A DNA stretch of 64,000 nucleotides from assembly GCA_910589415.1 (NCBI GenBank), contig OU342630.1, forward strand, positions 14,107,867 to 14,171,866, in the 5' to 3' direction. The first letter of the stretch is position 1, and each line of letters opens with the position of its first letter. Positions 11,762 through 21,951 of this stretch are shown here, one piece after another. Made by a program: the position numbers and the translations under genes. This DNA comes from Malachius bipustulatus. Taxonomy: Eukaryota > Arthropoda > Insecta > Coleoptera > Melyridae. Below the pieces are notes generated by a model. It was given only the letters and a program-made list of their open reading frames with translations. It had not been told where the DNA came from and made no database searches.

Positions 11762-12473
11762 CAGGGTGCACCATGTATCCTTCTCTATACATATTGCTAT
11801 CTCCTAACGCTAACAGATACAGGGTCGGTTAAACAAGTCCAAAGGAGCGCAATTTTGTGGCCATCTCGATTCCGTCGAGACATACAAGATATCTGTGACC
11901 GTTCCTGAAATATCCTGAAAAAACTGAAAAATCGAGGTTTCTTATTTTTTCCATATCTTTTTTATTATTTGAGATTAATGAATAATTTTTTGTGGGCTTA
12001 CATAAGTCGGCAAGAGCTACCCATCTGGCATTTAAAAAATTTTCAAAGTCGACTAGATCTCAGAATTTTCATAGTCTTCATAGAATTTTTTTTATATCGA
12101 ATGACATAAAAAAATAATATGGCGGCCATAAGAAAAACGAAAGTTGACTGTGAAAACTCTTGGATCTAGTCGGCCTTGAACATTTTTATACTGACAGATG
12201 GGTATAGCTCTTGAACGACTTCTGTAAGCCTACAAAAAATTATTTAGTAATTTCCAATTATCAGAAAGATATGGCAAATAATATAAGAAATCTCGATTTT
12301 TCAGTTTTTTTCAGGATATTTCAGGAGCAGTCACAGATATTTTGTATGTCTTGACGGATTCGAGATGGCCACAAAATTGCGCATCTTTTCTCTAATTTAA
12401 CCGACGCTATATGCTATATCTCTTAGCGTTCAGGAGATAGCAATATAGAGAATAGGATATATGGTGCACCCTG
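11762..12473. mobile_element. TA-flanked palindromic element ending CAGGGTGCACC
   Basis: The left end CAGGGTGCACCAT and right end ATGGTGCACCCTG are bordered by TA (11760-11761 and 12474-12475). The interior is palindromic about a centre near 12090: GAGATAGCAATAT-type subterminal block, ACCGA(C) box, TGGCCATCTCGATTCCGTCG, AGGATATTTCAGG(A/T) and TCGACTAGATC pair with their complements. At the centre is AATATGGCGGCCATAAGAAA, shared with the arms at 8045, 10230 and 14790. Non-autonomous foldback/MITE; no coding frame. Confidence 0.85.
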
Positions 12474-12475
12474 TA

Positions 12476-14308
12476 TTATAGGTGCCATAGTGAAACTGTA
12501 AGATACCCAGATGTAAATATTGACCGATTTTTTCATAATTAATTTATTAAAGGTCATTATTTATTTACCTTTTATTTATTAGTATTTTTGTTATTTTTTT
12601 TAATATTATTTTACTATTATGTATTTATAAAATGATAAATGATATAGATAGGTACTTAGGTACGCGGTGTCTCTAGGCAAGTGCCAATCAGTTGTTATTT
12701 TTTTTTAATAATAAAAAAAATCATTAATTTAAGTAATTTTAAAATGAGGGATGACTTCACTTTAGTAATTAGCACATTATTTGTGTCTTACATTTATACA
12801 CAAATTGTAGATTCATTCTGTAGAAATTCTCGATTAAGCAGTAAGTAGCTGGTAGTCTATTTTTGCCGTACACCGAAGCGACATAATAATTGCTGTTTAA
12901 AGTTCCGATGATGGTATTAGCAATGCTTTTCGGAAACAGTTTTGATGTTTTTCTAACTTAACTATCACAGATACCATTTTGAAAAATTGGAACAACAAAG
13001 TTTCATTTATAAACTATCACATTTTGGAAAAAAATTGACAATTTTGAATAGTGCCTTTTTGCACAGGACGATTTTTTGACGAGAATTAGGTATTTAGCCC
13101 ATTCCTGAAAATTTCAGCCATGTACCTACTCTAAAGGCCCACAGGGCGACAACTTATTGCTAGATTGGCACTCTAACTATAGAATACCCTGTAGGTATAT
13201 GTAATTAATATAGAATGGATATCTTACTACCGGTTAACCGTTTTAGGTATAGTCCTCTCCTCTATCTATTTTCTAACTTAAAAAAAAATCGGCAGACTGC
13301 TGGTATAATAATCTTAAACGCGTATAAAATCCAATGAAAGGTTCCCGCAGTCGGATAGTCTGTAACACTGGATGCAATCTTTAGACCCCTGAACTGAAAT
13401 TTTGAGAAGTGGAAGTAGAAAAGGGTAGAAGATGGATGATTCTACTTATCTACTTTCAGAAAAAGAGGAAAAAAGAGAGGAATACAAGAGACACTAATCG
13501 CTGGCCCGGGATGTTGTGAGGAACCTTCACAGAGTAATGGATCATAAATCAGATAATGCAGCTTTTTATTGACTGCAAAAAATAATAATTGGGATTGTAA
13601 GGGATAATAAGGGATTGCTTAAAATTCAAATATGTGTACAGTATATACCTAAGTAGGTATCTTAATATTACAAGACTCACTGTCTGGTATATTTATTTAC
13701 ACTTCAGAGAGGAATTTGAAACATTTTCTCAATAATTTCTTCACTTTTTGACGGTGGCCATCAGATGCGGTCGTCGGATTATTTTTTCCGGTTTGTTTGA
13801 GTTTGAATGAAGTACCTACTTCCTTAGTTTTTGTTTTTATTATTTAGAAAACAGGTTTCTGGAAGCTGTTTATGACTTTTTGTAGCGTAATGTGAGTAAT
13901 GTGACATCATCCTGCTCCTGCATGTTGCATATCAAAAGATGCAGATTATGATAGGGCACTTATTCTGGTTCCTTTCATTTTAATGAACTACTTTTGTTTT
14001 ATTTTTATAATACAAAGTATTTGTTATTTAGTTAAAATTAGCAAACAGTTGAACTTGAACATAACTACTTCAAATATGTTTGTTAATTTGGCATTAGAAG
14101 TAGGTACATAATTTTGTGCTAATTTTAATTGAATAAAATAATTTTATCTATTAAATTTTTATTACCGATAGCTTTTTATTTTTTACTGATGAAGAGGATA
14201 ACCAGTTAATCGTCGGTTAACCGGTTAGTAATATTTCATAAAACTAAAACACACATGCAGCCCAAAAATAAGTATCGAGAAATAAAAAATCTTTATCTTT
14301 ATATAGTT
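12476..14308. other. AT-rich stretch without recognised gene
   Basis: No exon with splice sites or protein match is seen, and no element boundary. A short GC-richer part near 13380-13560 gives no meaningful translation. Confidence 0.4.
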
Positions 14309-14311
14309 TAA

Positions 14312-14547
14312 GGGCTAGTTGCACAAAAGTTAATTAAAGATTTGTCAGATTATTACTCATTTTAAATTGCCAATTTTGAAAGTATGGGTGAATATTTTGA
14401 ATGATCTTTTATTGTTATTTACCCGTGATCTAACTCTTCTAAAGGGGAGTAGAATTTATTTCCTGACCTGACCAACATTTTGATAATACAGGGCATTTTA
14501 AAATCAGTAATTATCTGGCAGATCTTTAACGTTTGTGCAACCGGACC
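14312..14547. mobile_element. MITE with GGGCTAGTTGCAC ends and TAA duplication
   Basis: The ends are inverted repeats: GGGCTAGTTGCACAAA on the left and TTTGTGCAACCGGACC on the right, continuing inward with TTAA.GATCTG.CAGAT-type pairing. TAA flanks both sides (14309-14311 and 14548-14550). A 3-bp TAA/TTA duplication with a GGGCCGGTTGCAC-like end is known for PIF/Harbinger MITEs, so I assign it there tentatively. The end at 31834 is the same family. Confidence 0.75.
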
Positions 14548-14786
14548 TAAGATTATTAGACTTATGAAAGTAAATAGAACTTACACTTACGTTTAACAGT
14601 AGTAATAACCCAAGGACATTGATAATTTAGGCGTCGGTCTGTTGCCAAGCAACAAGCTTAAGAAAGTTGTTATAAAATTTTTGAGCATTTATCAAAGTTC
14701 GAGGGTTATCGGATACAAATTTTTTTGCTAATTATAATATGAAAAAATCAGAGCAAAAACAATTATTTATTTAAAGGTGCAATTAA

Positions 14787-15215
14787 CTTTTGTGGCCATA
14801 AGAAAAACAAAAGTTGACTTCGAAAATCCCAAGATCTAGTCGGCTTTGGAAATTTTTGAAACGTCAAATGAGTAGCTCATTATTTGAGTAGCTCATCATA
14901 CAAAAAATAATAAATCTTTTTTCAATAATAAAGAAGATATGGCTAAAATAATAAATCTGCATGCTTCAAGTTTGATCAGGATATTTCAGGAAATTCTGGG
15001 ATTATTGAGAAAAAAAATTGCCAAATACTCGTCTCAAAACAGCGCAACTTTTTTATAATTTATTTAACCGACTGCATGAAAAAAACTGAAAAAACCGAAA
15101 AAAACTGCATGAAACGGTAAAAGATATGACTCTTACCGTTTCATTCAGTTTTTTTACCTCAGCCTGTATCATAAAATTAAACAACGACCGACTTTTCTGA
15201 AAGGTCGTATTGTAT
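14787..15215 (-). repeat. Right arm of the inverted repeat paired with 7690-8070
   Basis: Contains TGGCCATAAGAAAAACAAAA, ATCCCAAGATCTAGTCGGCT, GTTGATCAGG-like and GATATTTCAGGAAATTCTGG, TTGCCAAATAC and a terminal CTTTTCTGAAAGGTCGTATT, in reverse-complement order to 7690-8070. A local CATGAAACGGTAAAAGATAT / CTCTTACCGTTTCAT hairpin sits near 15110-15150. Confidence 0.65.
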
Positions 15216-15359
15216 TTATGGCTTATACAATTTATGGTAGTTATCTTATTAGCCTATTAAATAAAAATTTAATATTTAACTATTAAAAAAGTTAAAAACG
15301 CTACATTTGAATTTTTATCGAAAAATCCTATCGAAATTGTATAAGTAGGTACCTATATA

Positions 15360-16238
15360 CAGTGCATTTCTTTTTCAATGCACCATAGGGATTTACATGT
15401 AAAAAATTGACCTCGTGTTAATGGTTTTCCTGGGGTAAATTTCTGAATTTTTCTTTTGTGGAATCTTAAAACACAGTATTCTACACCTTATTTTGAAGAT
15501 CTGCTACCACTGGGAGCAATACTTATTTAGATAAAAATTAAAAAGTGGAACCATTTCTACTGATTTTTTAAAGTAGGTTGCCATGCTCGTTCACTGACAT
15601 CTATCAAGCCTATGACATTTTAATTAATTTTCAAGTTTTTGACGACATAAGAGAAAGTAGGACCAAACAATTTGGAAGAACTAAAGCAAAGAATTAATGA
15701 AGCTTCTAATACAATAATAGTTGTTAGACAATTACAAAATGTAAAGCGGCATTTTCGGGAAAGATTAGGACATTGTTTAGCAGCTTCTGGACGACATTTT
15801 GAATATTTGATTTAGATTTTTAATTTATTGTTTTACAAATAAATTGTTTAATACACGCTGTGTTCCCTTCTGTCTTTTGCTAAGCATAAGTTAGGTATTC
15901 TTAGGTAGCTAGTAGCTACTTTGTTTGATTTTGTTGTTTAAATTGATTTAAATAATAATTATGTAATGATTAAAATGTCACAGGCACAGGAGTGATAGAT
16001 GTCAGTGAACGAGCATGGCAACCTATTTTAAAAAATCAGTAGAAATGGTTCCACTTTTTAATTTTTATCTAAATAAGTATTGCTCCCAGTGGTAGCAGAT
16101 CTTCAAAATAAGGTGTAGAATAATGTGTTTTAAGATTCCACAAAAAAAAATTCAGAAATTTACCCCAGGAAAACCATTAACACGAGGTCCATTTTTTACA
16201 TGTAAATCCCTATGGTGCATTGAAAAAGAAATGCACTG
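15360..16238. mobile_element. TA-flanked foldback with CAGTGCATTTC ends, carrying a transposase relic
   Basis: The ends CAGTGCATTTCTTTTTCA and TGAAAAAGAAATGCACTG are bordered by TA (15358-15359, 16239-16240). Arms of about 270 bp (15360-15630 and 15968-16238) are nearly perfect reverse complements, including CACCATAGGGATTTACATGT and a CTGCTACCACTGGGAGCAAT block. The roughly 340-bp unpaired centre holds a plus-strand C-terminal transposase remnant (15663-15815). It is therefore a deletion derivative of a Tc1/mariner-type transposon whose arms flank the surviving end of the gene. Confidence 0.9.
15663..15815 (+). pseudogene. C-terminal remnant of a Tc1/mariner-superfamily transposase
   Basis: Fifty codons in one frame run NLEELKQRINEASNTI through RHFRERLGHCLAASG and end RHFEYLI-stop. 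The pattern, an amphipathic helix, then R.F..R...C....G.HFE.L. before the stop, is what I know from the C-terminus of insect transposases of the Tc1/mariner group that start with a DUF4817-like helix-turn-helix. The catalytic DDE part is missing; upstream sequence is the element's left arm. It cannot encode an active enzyme. Confidence 0.8.
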
Positions 16239-16906
16239 TATGTCTTTTTTGCAGTACAATTTATAATGGCATACCGAAAATGTAATAAAAATAGTTTACC
16301 TTTTTGTACGAGACAAAAGATGTCATGTGACCCGGACTCTGGGTGCAACTTTTTTTAAGTAAAAGCTTAATGAACGGAAATAAAATGAAATTAATGAATG
16401 CAATATACCTTTAATACTATTCAAACATTAATAGTTTCTACAATGGTTTTTTTTTAGTAGTAAGTAAGTATCCATTAGCGTAAGGATGATAATAATTGCG
16501 CTAGGACGAACCAGCCTGTACAAAGAGACAATTCGTCTATCCGGATCCGGGGACACTTAGATGTTCTGTAGGTACTGTATATCCACAGAATAGACATATT
16601 CTGTGCTAATACTGCTTATCCGAGGCCCTGAGAAGTGGCAACAAAGCAGGGTTTCCGGTAATCGGATGGGTATATACTTTTAGTGCAGTGGGCTATGTAT
16701 TGACATAAGAACGTTCAGGGATTCTAAAATTCTTAAGGATATAACCAGATTTGTATGTTGTGAAATGTTTACCCCTCGCAGGTTGCTTCGATTAATATGA
16801 TGTTTCTCTTCACTTTCAGTTATAATACACACCATCAAGTCTATTATTAAGGGCGGGACTCCGGTTACCTGTGCAACGTACCGGGCTTCGTGAAATAAGC
16901 TTAATG
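16239..16906. other. No recognised gene
   Basis: I see no element boundary or coding exon here. The sequence is mixed in composition, with no convincing translation. Confidence 0.4.
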
Positions 16907-16908
16907 TG

Positions 16909-16942
<34 letters not shown>

Positions 16943-16958
16943 TATATATATATATATT
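16907..16958. repeat. (TA)n microsatellite
   Basis: About 50 bp of TA dinucleotides interrupted by two TTTA units. Confidence 0.95.
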
Positions 16959-16959
16959 C

Positions 16960-17272
16960 GTTTGAAATTACAAATTGCAGTCTTACGATTGTGTTGTTTA
17001 CATGTTGTTTAGTTTATTAAATTACATATCATTGGTTTCGTCGATCATGGGGAAAAGAACGATCTGTAGGATATTCTGATGCGATGTTGACATCATGGTG
17101 AAGCATTTGCTTTGAGAGATATAATATAATATATAATTATAATATTATTATCATACTATATCCTACAGATCGTTCTTTTCCCCATGATCGACGAAACCAA
17201 TGATATGTAATTTAATAAACTAAACAACATGTAAACAACACAATCGTAAGACTGCAATTTGTAATTTCAAAC
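16960..17272. repeat. Inverted repeat with 114-bp arms
   Basis: Arms 16960-17073 and 17159-17272 are practically exact reverse complements (GTTTGAAATTACAAATTGCA at the left end, GATCGTTCTTTTCCCCATGA near the loop), separated by 85 bp. TA-rich tracts flank both sides. It may be a foldback MITE in a TA-rich target or a cruciform-forming duplication. No terminal motif shared with the other families. Confidence 0.9.
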
Positions 17273-17339
17273 TATTAATTAACAAACAAAATATTAATTA
17301 TATATTATATTATAATATATAATATAATGAGGGTGTCAG

Positions 17340-18235
17340 ATGCGCTGCAACCTTTTACAGATCTATTGTGCCCCCTCTTCTCTGCTTCTTTGAAGAATAT
17401 TCCCTTCATTGAAGCAGCCTCTCCAACTCCGCTTCCCTTAGGAATTTCAGGATTTGAAGGGGATCAAGGCCGGGCAAAGCCCCCCCGTTGAGCTGGTGTT
17501 GGCCCAGAACATCGTTTCTTTCACGTTCTAGTGCTTCGCAGTTCATCAGTAGGTGACGAGGCGTCTCGTTTTCTTCCCTGCAGAGTCTGCAAACGCCATC
17601 TTTTTCTATACCAAGTTTCTTCAGGTGTTCATTGAGCTTGCAATGACCTGTTAGCATTCTGAGACTTCCTTTGTTGAGGGTCAAGAGTTTTCTTGACCTT
17701 TCTCGGTTAAAGTTCCCGAGGAGCTCTTTGGATTGTCTCGATCCTGAGAGGTTATTCCAATGGATTTCTCTCAGTTTTTCTTCTTCCTTCCGAAGTTCTG
17801 CCTTGAAGAACGTGTCTTCGAGGCTACAGAATGGTTCTGGTCCTATGAAGGGTGTCGATGCTCCTTTTCTTGCCAATGAGTGGGCACGTTCGTTTCCCTC
17901 AATCCCAGTGTGTCCTGGTATCCATTTGAGGTGAATTTTGTTCTCTCTGCCTAGTTTATTGAGTTTTTGTAGACAGTTCCATGCCATTTTTGAGCTGATG
18001 ATAGGAGAGCTCAGCGTCTTTATGGCTGCTTGACTGTCTGTCAGTATTGCTATTTCCCTATTTTTATAGTTTCTGTCGAGGTTTATTTGGGCGCATACTT
18101 CTATTGCGTACAGTTCGGCTTGAAATATCAATAGCAATAGGATTCCTTTTTTTTCTACGTTGTTACTAAAGCGCCGATGACTCAGCAGTACTCCACATTC
18201 GTATTGAACGTTTTTTTGAACTTTGCCTCCCAATT
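17340..18235 (-). mobile_element. 5'-truncated LINE fragment (RNase H end)
   Basis: Minus-strand 3' portion of a non-LTR retrotransposon: the RNase H and C-terminal Cys region of ORF2, then a short 3' part to about 17340. The reading frame loses LINE character above about 18170. No target duplication or tail was identified at the TA-rich left edge. Confidence 0.75.
17406..18233 (-). pseudogene. LINE ORF2 remnant: RNase H and C-terminal Cys/His motif
   Basis: The 275-codon frame holds a ribonuclease H domain that in RNase-H-bearing LINEs (I, LOA and related clades) removes RNA from the RNA:DNA hybrid. Visible motifs: FQAELYAIEV (Glu), AILTDSQAAIK (Asp), WIPGHTGIEGNERAHSLAR (His), then CRLCREENETPRHLLMNC. 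The first catalytic Asp (YTDGSK in relatives) is missing and replaced by unrelated residues, and the last Asp position reads His (NERAHSLA in place of NE.AD.LA). RT and endonuclease are absent. The homologue at 38329-39369 keeps all these residues. Confidence 0.85.
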
Positions 18236-18771
18236 CGATTGTTGATTATAATGGTGAATAAAATTTAAAAGTTGATTTTTCCCACTTCTAGGAGATGACC
18301 AGAAATCGATTAGAACTTGGTGGACTGGTAATTTGATCATTATTGGGCATTTTCCCTAAAATTTTAAGAAAATGAGAAGGACATGGAAATATTACTGCTA
18401 CGATAGGCAAATAGATTTATTTATTAGCAGACTAATAAAACGGTTAACCGGTAGTAAAAAACTCAATCAGTTATAGTGATTACAAATGGTTAATCGGTTA
18501 ACCGTCATAGCCCTAGACAACATAAAGATTAATGACAATAATTAGTGGCCATGGTAAACCGAACGATGAATGAATGAAAAGTAAATTATCGTTTTATTCA
18601 AACATACAGATTCTCTATCCTCTCTTAATACACACGCACCCGAATATAGCTATCTTCTCCTGTACATTTCTACATACTTGGCATAATGCAGCCACCACGG
18701 TAGATGTTGACTGCATGACTGCATACATTTTTTAAAACCATGTGCAATAGTAATTGTTTTCTGTTATACAG
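18236..18771. other. Intron or intergenic sequence before the plus-strand exon
   Basis: No gene seen. The right end (CTGTTATACAG at 18761-18771) is the splice acceptor for the following exon. Confidence 0.45.
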
Positions 18772-18912
18772 TGATGGTGTCAATGAGCAAGAAGGATTTC
18801 CCTGGAGAGATTCTTCGACCACAGTAAATTATGACACAGATGGTTACAGATTTACTTCCGAAGAGTATGATTTCCTAGCTTCAAATATTCAATCCAGTGA
18901 CGACTATGTAGG
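18772..18912 (+). CDS. Internal exon of an unrecognised acidic protein
   Basis: A 141-bp open stretch between an acceptor (TTTTCTGTTATACAG) and a consensus donor (GTGAGT at 18913). It begins with the last base of a split codon and reads DGVNEQEGFPWRDSSTTVNY..., then GYRFTSEEYDFLASNIQSSD and YVG. It ends two bases into a Gly codon, exactly the phase needed to join the exon at 25823-25925 (G|GAA AAT). The residues are acidic and Ser/Asp/Tyr-rich with no domain I recognise. Upstream exons, including the start codon, were not found. The following 6.9 kb intron carries a nested set of mobile elements. Confidence 0.75.
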
Positions 18913-20130
18913 GTGAGTAATTATTTTAAAAACAAGTAATGTAATTTAAAAAACATTGATGCCATGCTGTGAGTTAGATGTGGAAATTGCAGACACATGA
19001 TTCGTCCTAATTGGAACTCTTCAGTACAATGTATTATACACACACACAGCACAATTATTTCGATCACTAAACCTACTGAGAGGATTGATGAAAAAGAATA
19101 AGAAAGCGCATTTTTTTATTTTATTCATCTCCATGAATCCTCTCATTAAGGTTCAGTGATTAACCTTGGTGGCTAACTTTAAACTGAGTAGCTTATCAGT
19201 TATAAACAAGCGAAAATAGCCATTTTACATTTTCAAAGCAGTTCACGTTGAAAACGGCTCAAGATATCAGATAACAGTTTACATGTCCCTATCTCTACCT
19301 TTCACTAGTGACAGAATATAATATAAAATTCAGTAATTCAGTAATATAATGTTACTTCTCGTTCCCTTCCAATGAAATAATGTTCCAAAATAATAACAAC
19401 AATAATAACAATAATAATATTTATTGCCCAACAGATACATGATCCAGTTACAGGACAATTTTATATAGACACAATAACAATCAATAATATGTACAGGGTG
19501 GGCAAATTTGGATTTTTCTATAGGAGATCTCGGTAACTATAAGAGCTATGGAAAAATGAATGGCACATTCTCGATCGCTTTTTTTTTAGAGGAACTCAAT
19601 GGTGAAAACCGGAACTTGCTATCTTCTTTTGTTTTCTAGCTATAATGAAAAGTACGATTTTTCACGATATCGATAAATGTCGATATCTTTCTTGGTTTTC
19701 AAGTTAGAGAAAAGATATTTGCACATTCTTGAGGCACTTTTTTAAGTAGAATGAAATGGCCTCAACAGATTTTGAATATCTTTTTTCATTTTTCGGTTAT
19801 AACATAAAGTTGTATTTTTTTAAATGGAAGTCATAGTGGGCCATGAACTAATTAAATAGAGTATTTTTTTCTCTTTGCAACGATATATAACATGTGTGTT
19901 AAAAATTTATGAAAAGTTACATTTTTCAAAATAAATTGAATTTATCTTTCTACCTGAGATTGTTTAATTTTTATTTTGACTAGTCACCTAGTGGGCGTGA
20001 ATATCATTTAGAAAAGTTGAAGACGCCTGTCAAAGCCAGTTCTCTTACATTTTTGAGTTAGAAAGTGACTGTTCCGCTTTGAAAAAAGTAAAATTTGGTG
20101 GATGACCAATTAAACTTTTTATATGTTATG

Positions 20131-21292
20131 TTAGATTGCTTTATGCAAAATAGTAGCAATTCTGATATTTATATCATCTAATATATTACTACTGATATCT
20201 ATACAGGGTTATTCACGGTTTACGCCACGGAAGATTATGGCCATGTCTCTGGATTTTAGGAATATTTTATTTTTGGAGTGGATTGACATGATAGTTATGT
20301 TTTTTTAAATGGAATGCTCCTATGTTATTGCATTTTTAGATTGTCTGAGAAGAAAAAATAAGATTGGTTCACAGTTGGTGTTTAAATTCAAATGTTGATG
20401 CCTCGCCGTCTTTAGCATAAAATTCTGTTCACTAAGACGGCGAGGCATCAACATGATGCCACATTATAAGCTATAGATTGGCTAATCCAAGAGGTTCTTT
20501 TCCGGGAATTCTCCGCTATCATTTTTTGTATGCACTGTAACTACCAAACCTTTGCTTGTAAACACTAAATTGTACGTTATAACACTTATATCTCACAGAG
20601 ACCACCCATGCTGTTCTCTAAAATCAGTAAATCAAGTAGTATAATAAAAATTCAAGGACGGGTTGGCAGAAACTGTTCCTATAGACGGCTATCCTACATA
20701 TTCCATGCATACAGCATTATAGTGAGACATCAGACTGAGCCACACTGTCCCGAAATCCTTTTCACGTGAGACACTCATAGATGTCTCGCCGGCCCGATGA
20801 ACAATTCAGTGAGGCATCAATGTGATGCCTCGCCGTGCTCAACGTGTTAAAAAAACATAACTTTGATATGTTTCATGCTTTTAGGACACCTGTACTTATG
20901 AATATAATTTTAAAACGTACCTCTGCCGGGTCTCTATCCACTCCAAAAATAAAAAGATCCAAAAATCCAGAGACACGGCCATAAACTTCCGTGGCGTATA
21001 CCGTGAATAACCCTGTATAACTACGGCTCCAATTACATTAATGGCAGTTTCTTCGGCATCACCAATATGATAGTTTTTCGGCCTAGGCTTCTTGAATGAG
21101 CCGTGATTGATAATATTTGCCTTCAACCTCTCAAAAATAGATTTGTGGGTTTGTCTCCTCTCTGGATAACGATTGAAGTATGATTCGGATGCAATATCAG
21201 ATTTTTTCTTTGCAGAACAATTGCTGTTACTTTTGAATAAAGCATTCTAACATATCATACTTTTCGTAGTTTTCATAAACCAAATTTGCCAT
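20131..21292 (-). pseudogene. DUF4817-type transposase N-terminus, split by a later insertion
   Basis: From ATG at 21292 the minus strand reads MANLVYENYEKYDMLECFIQ, breaks by frameshift, then continues ASESYFNRYPERRQTHKSIF and INHGSFKKPRPKN. This fits the DUF4817 helix-turn-helix pattern (E.Y.ML..Y......A...Y..R.P.R..P....F.R....L...GSF.....R) at the start of many insect Tc1/mariner-like transposases. It goes on as AINVIGAVVI until the nested foldback at 21015. Beyond the foldback at 20203 the frame resumes as DISSNILDDINIRIATILHK, the usual ISS....L......V..ILHK segment. Stops follow; the catalytic domain is absent. Confidence 0.75.
20204..21015. mobile_element. TA-flanked foldback CAGGGTTATTCACGG, nested
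   Basis: The ends CAGGGTTATTCACGGTTTAC and its near-complement are bordered by TA (20202-20203, 21016-21017). Outer arms pair over GCCACGGAAG, GGCC.TGTCTCTGGATTTT and GGAGTGGAT.GA. It interrupts the transposase remnant of the host foldback. Internally it has extra hairpins around GCCTCGCCGTCT / GACGGCGAGGC (20398-20460) and GAGGCATCAATGTGATGCCT (20813). The element at 35483-36364 is the same family and lacks these internal hairpins, so this copy has acquired extra sequence. Confidence 0.9.
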
Positions 21293-21951
21293 TTTGCAAA
21301 CGAAACGAGCACTTTCTAACTCGAAAACTGCGTAAACTGGCTGTGACAGGCGTTGTCGCACAATTTTCTAAATGACATTCACGCCTACTAGGTAAATAGT
21401 TGAAACAAATTTCTAAGGTACCATGATAAATTAAGTTTATTTTGAAAAATGTAACTTTTCATAAATTTTTAACACACATGCTGTATATCGCAAAGAGAAA
21501 AAAATGCTCTATTTAATTAGGTCATGGCCCACTATGACTTCCATTTAAAAAAATACAACTTTATGTTATAACCGAAAAATGAAAAAACATATTCAAAATC
21601 TGCTGAGGCCATTCCATTCTACTCAAAAAAGTGCCTGAAGAGTGTGCAAATATATTTTCTCTAACTTGAAAACCAAGACAGTTATCGACATTTATCGATA
21701 TCGTGAAAAATCGTACTTTTCATTATAGCTCAAAAACAAAAAAAGATAGCGAGTTCCGGTTTTCACCATTAAGTTCCTCTCAAAAGCGATCGAGAATGTG
21801 CCATTCATTTTTCTATAGCTCTTATAGTTACCGAGATCTCCTATAGAAACATCCAAATTTGCCCACCCTGTACAACAATTGTGTGAATAAAATAAAGACA
21901 TAAAAAAAAATAAAAAATGCACAGTGCATACACGGTGAACAACACCCAAGA

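Larger units (their letters stand above)
19494..21870. mobile_element. TA-flanked foldback CAGGGTGGGCAAA with transposase N-terminus
   Basis: The ends CAGGGTGGGCAAATTTGGA and its complement are bordered by TA (19492-19493, 21871-21872). Arms of about 610 bp (19494-20110 and 21260-21870) are reverse complements, with blocks such as GAGATCTCGGTAACTATAAG and CGATATCGATAAATGTCGAT. Inside the right arm boundary begins a minus-strand transposase N-terminal remnant (21292 down). A second foldback (20204-21015) sits inside it. Without that insert the element is about 1.56 kb. Confidence 0.9.

Noticed and set aside
17671..17934. An 87-codon plus frame
   Set aside because: Antisense to the LINE RNase H remnant.
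20896..21126. A continuous 76-codon minus-strand frame
   Set aside because: It is a chimera formed where the nested foldback interrupts the transposase relic; the part below 21017 is foldback arm sequence.
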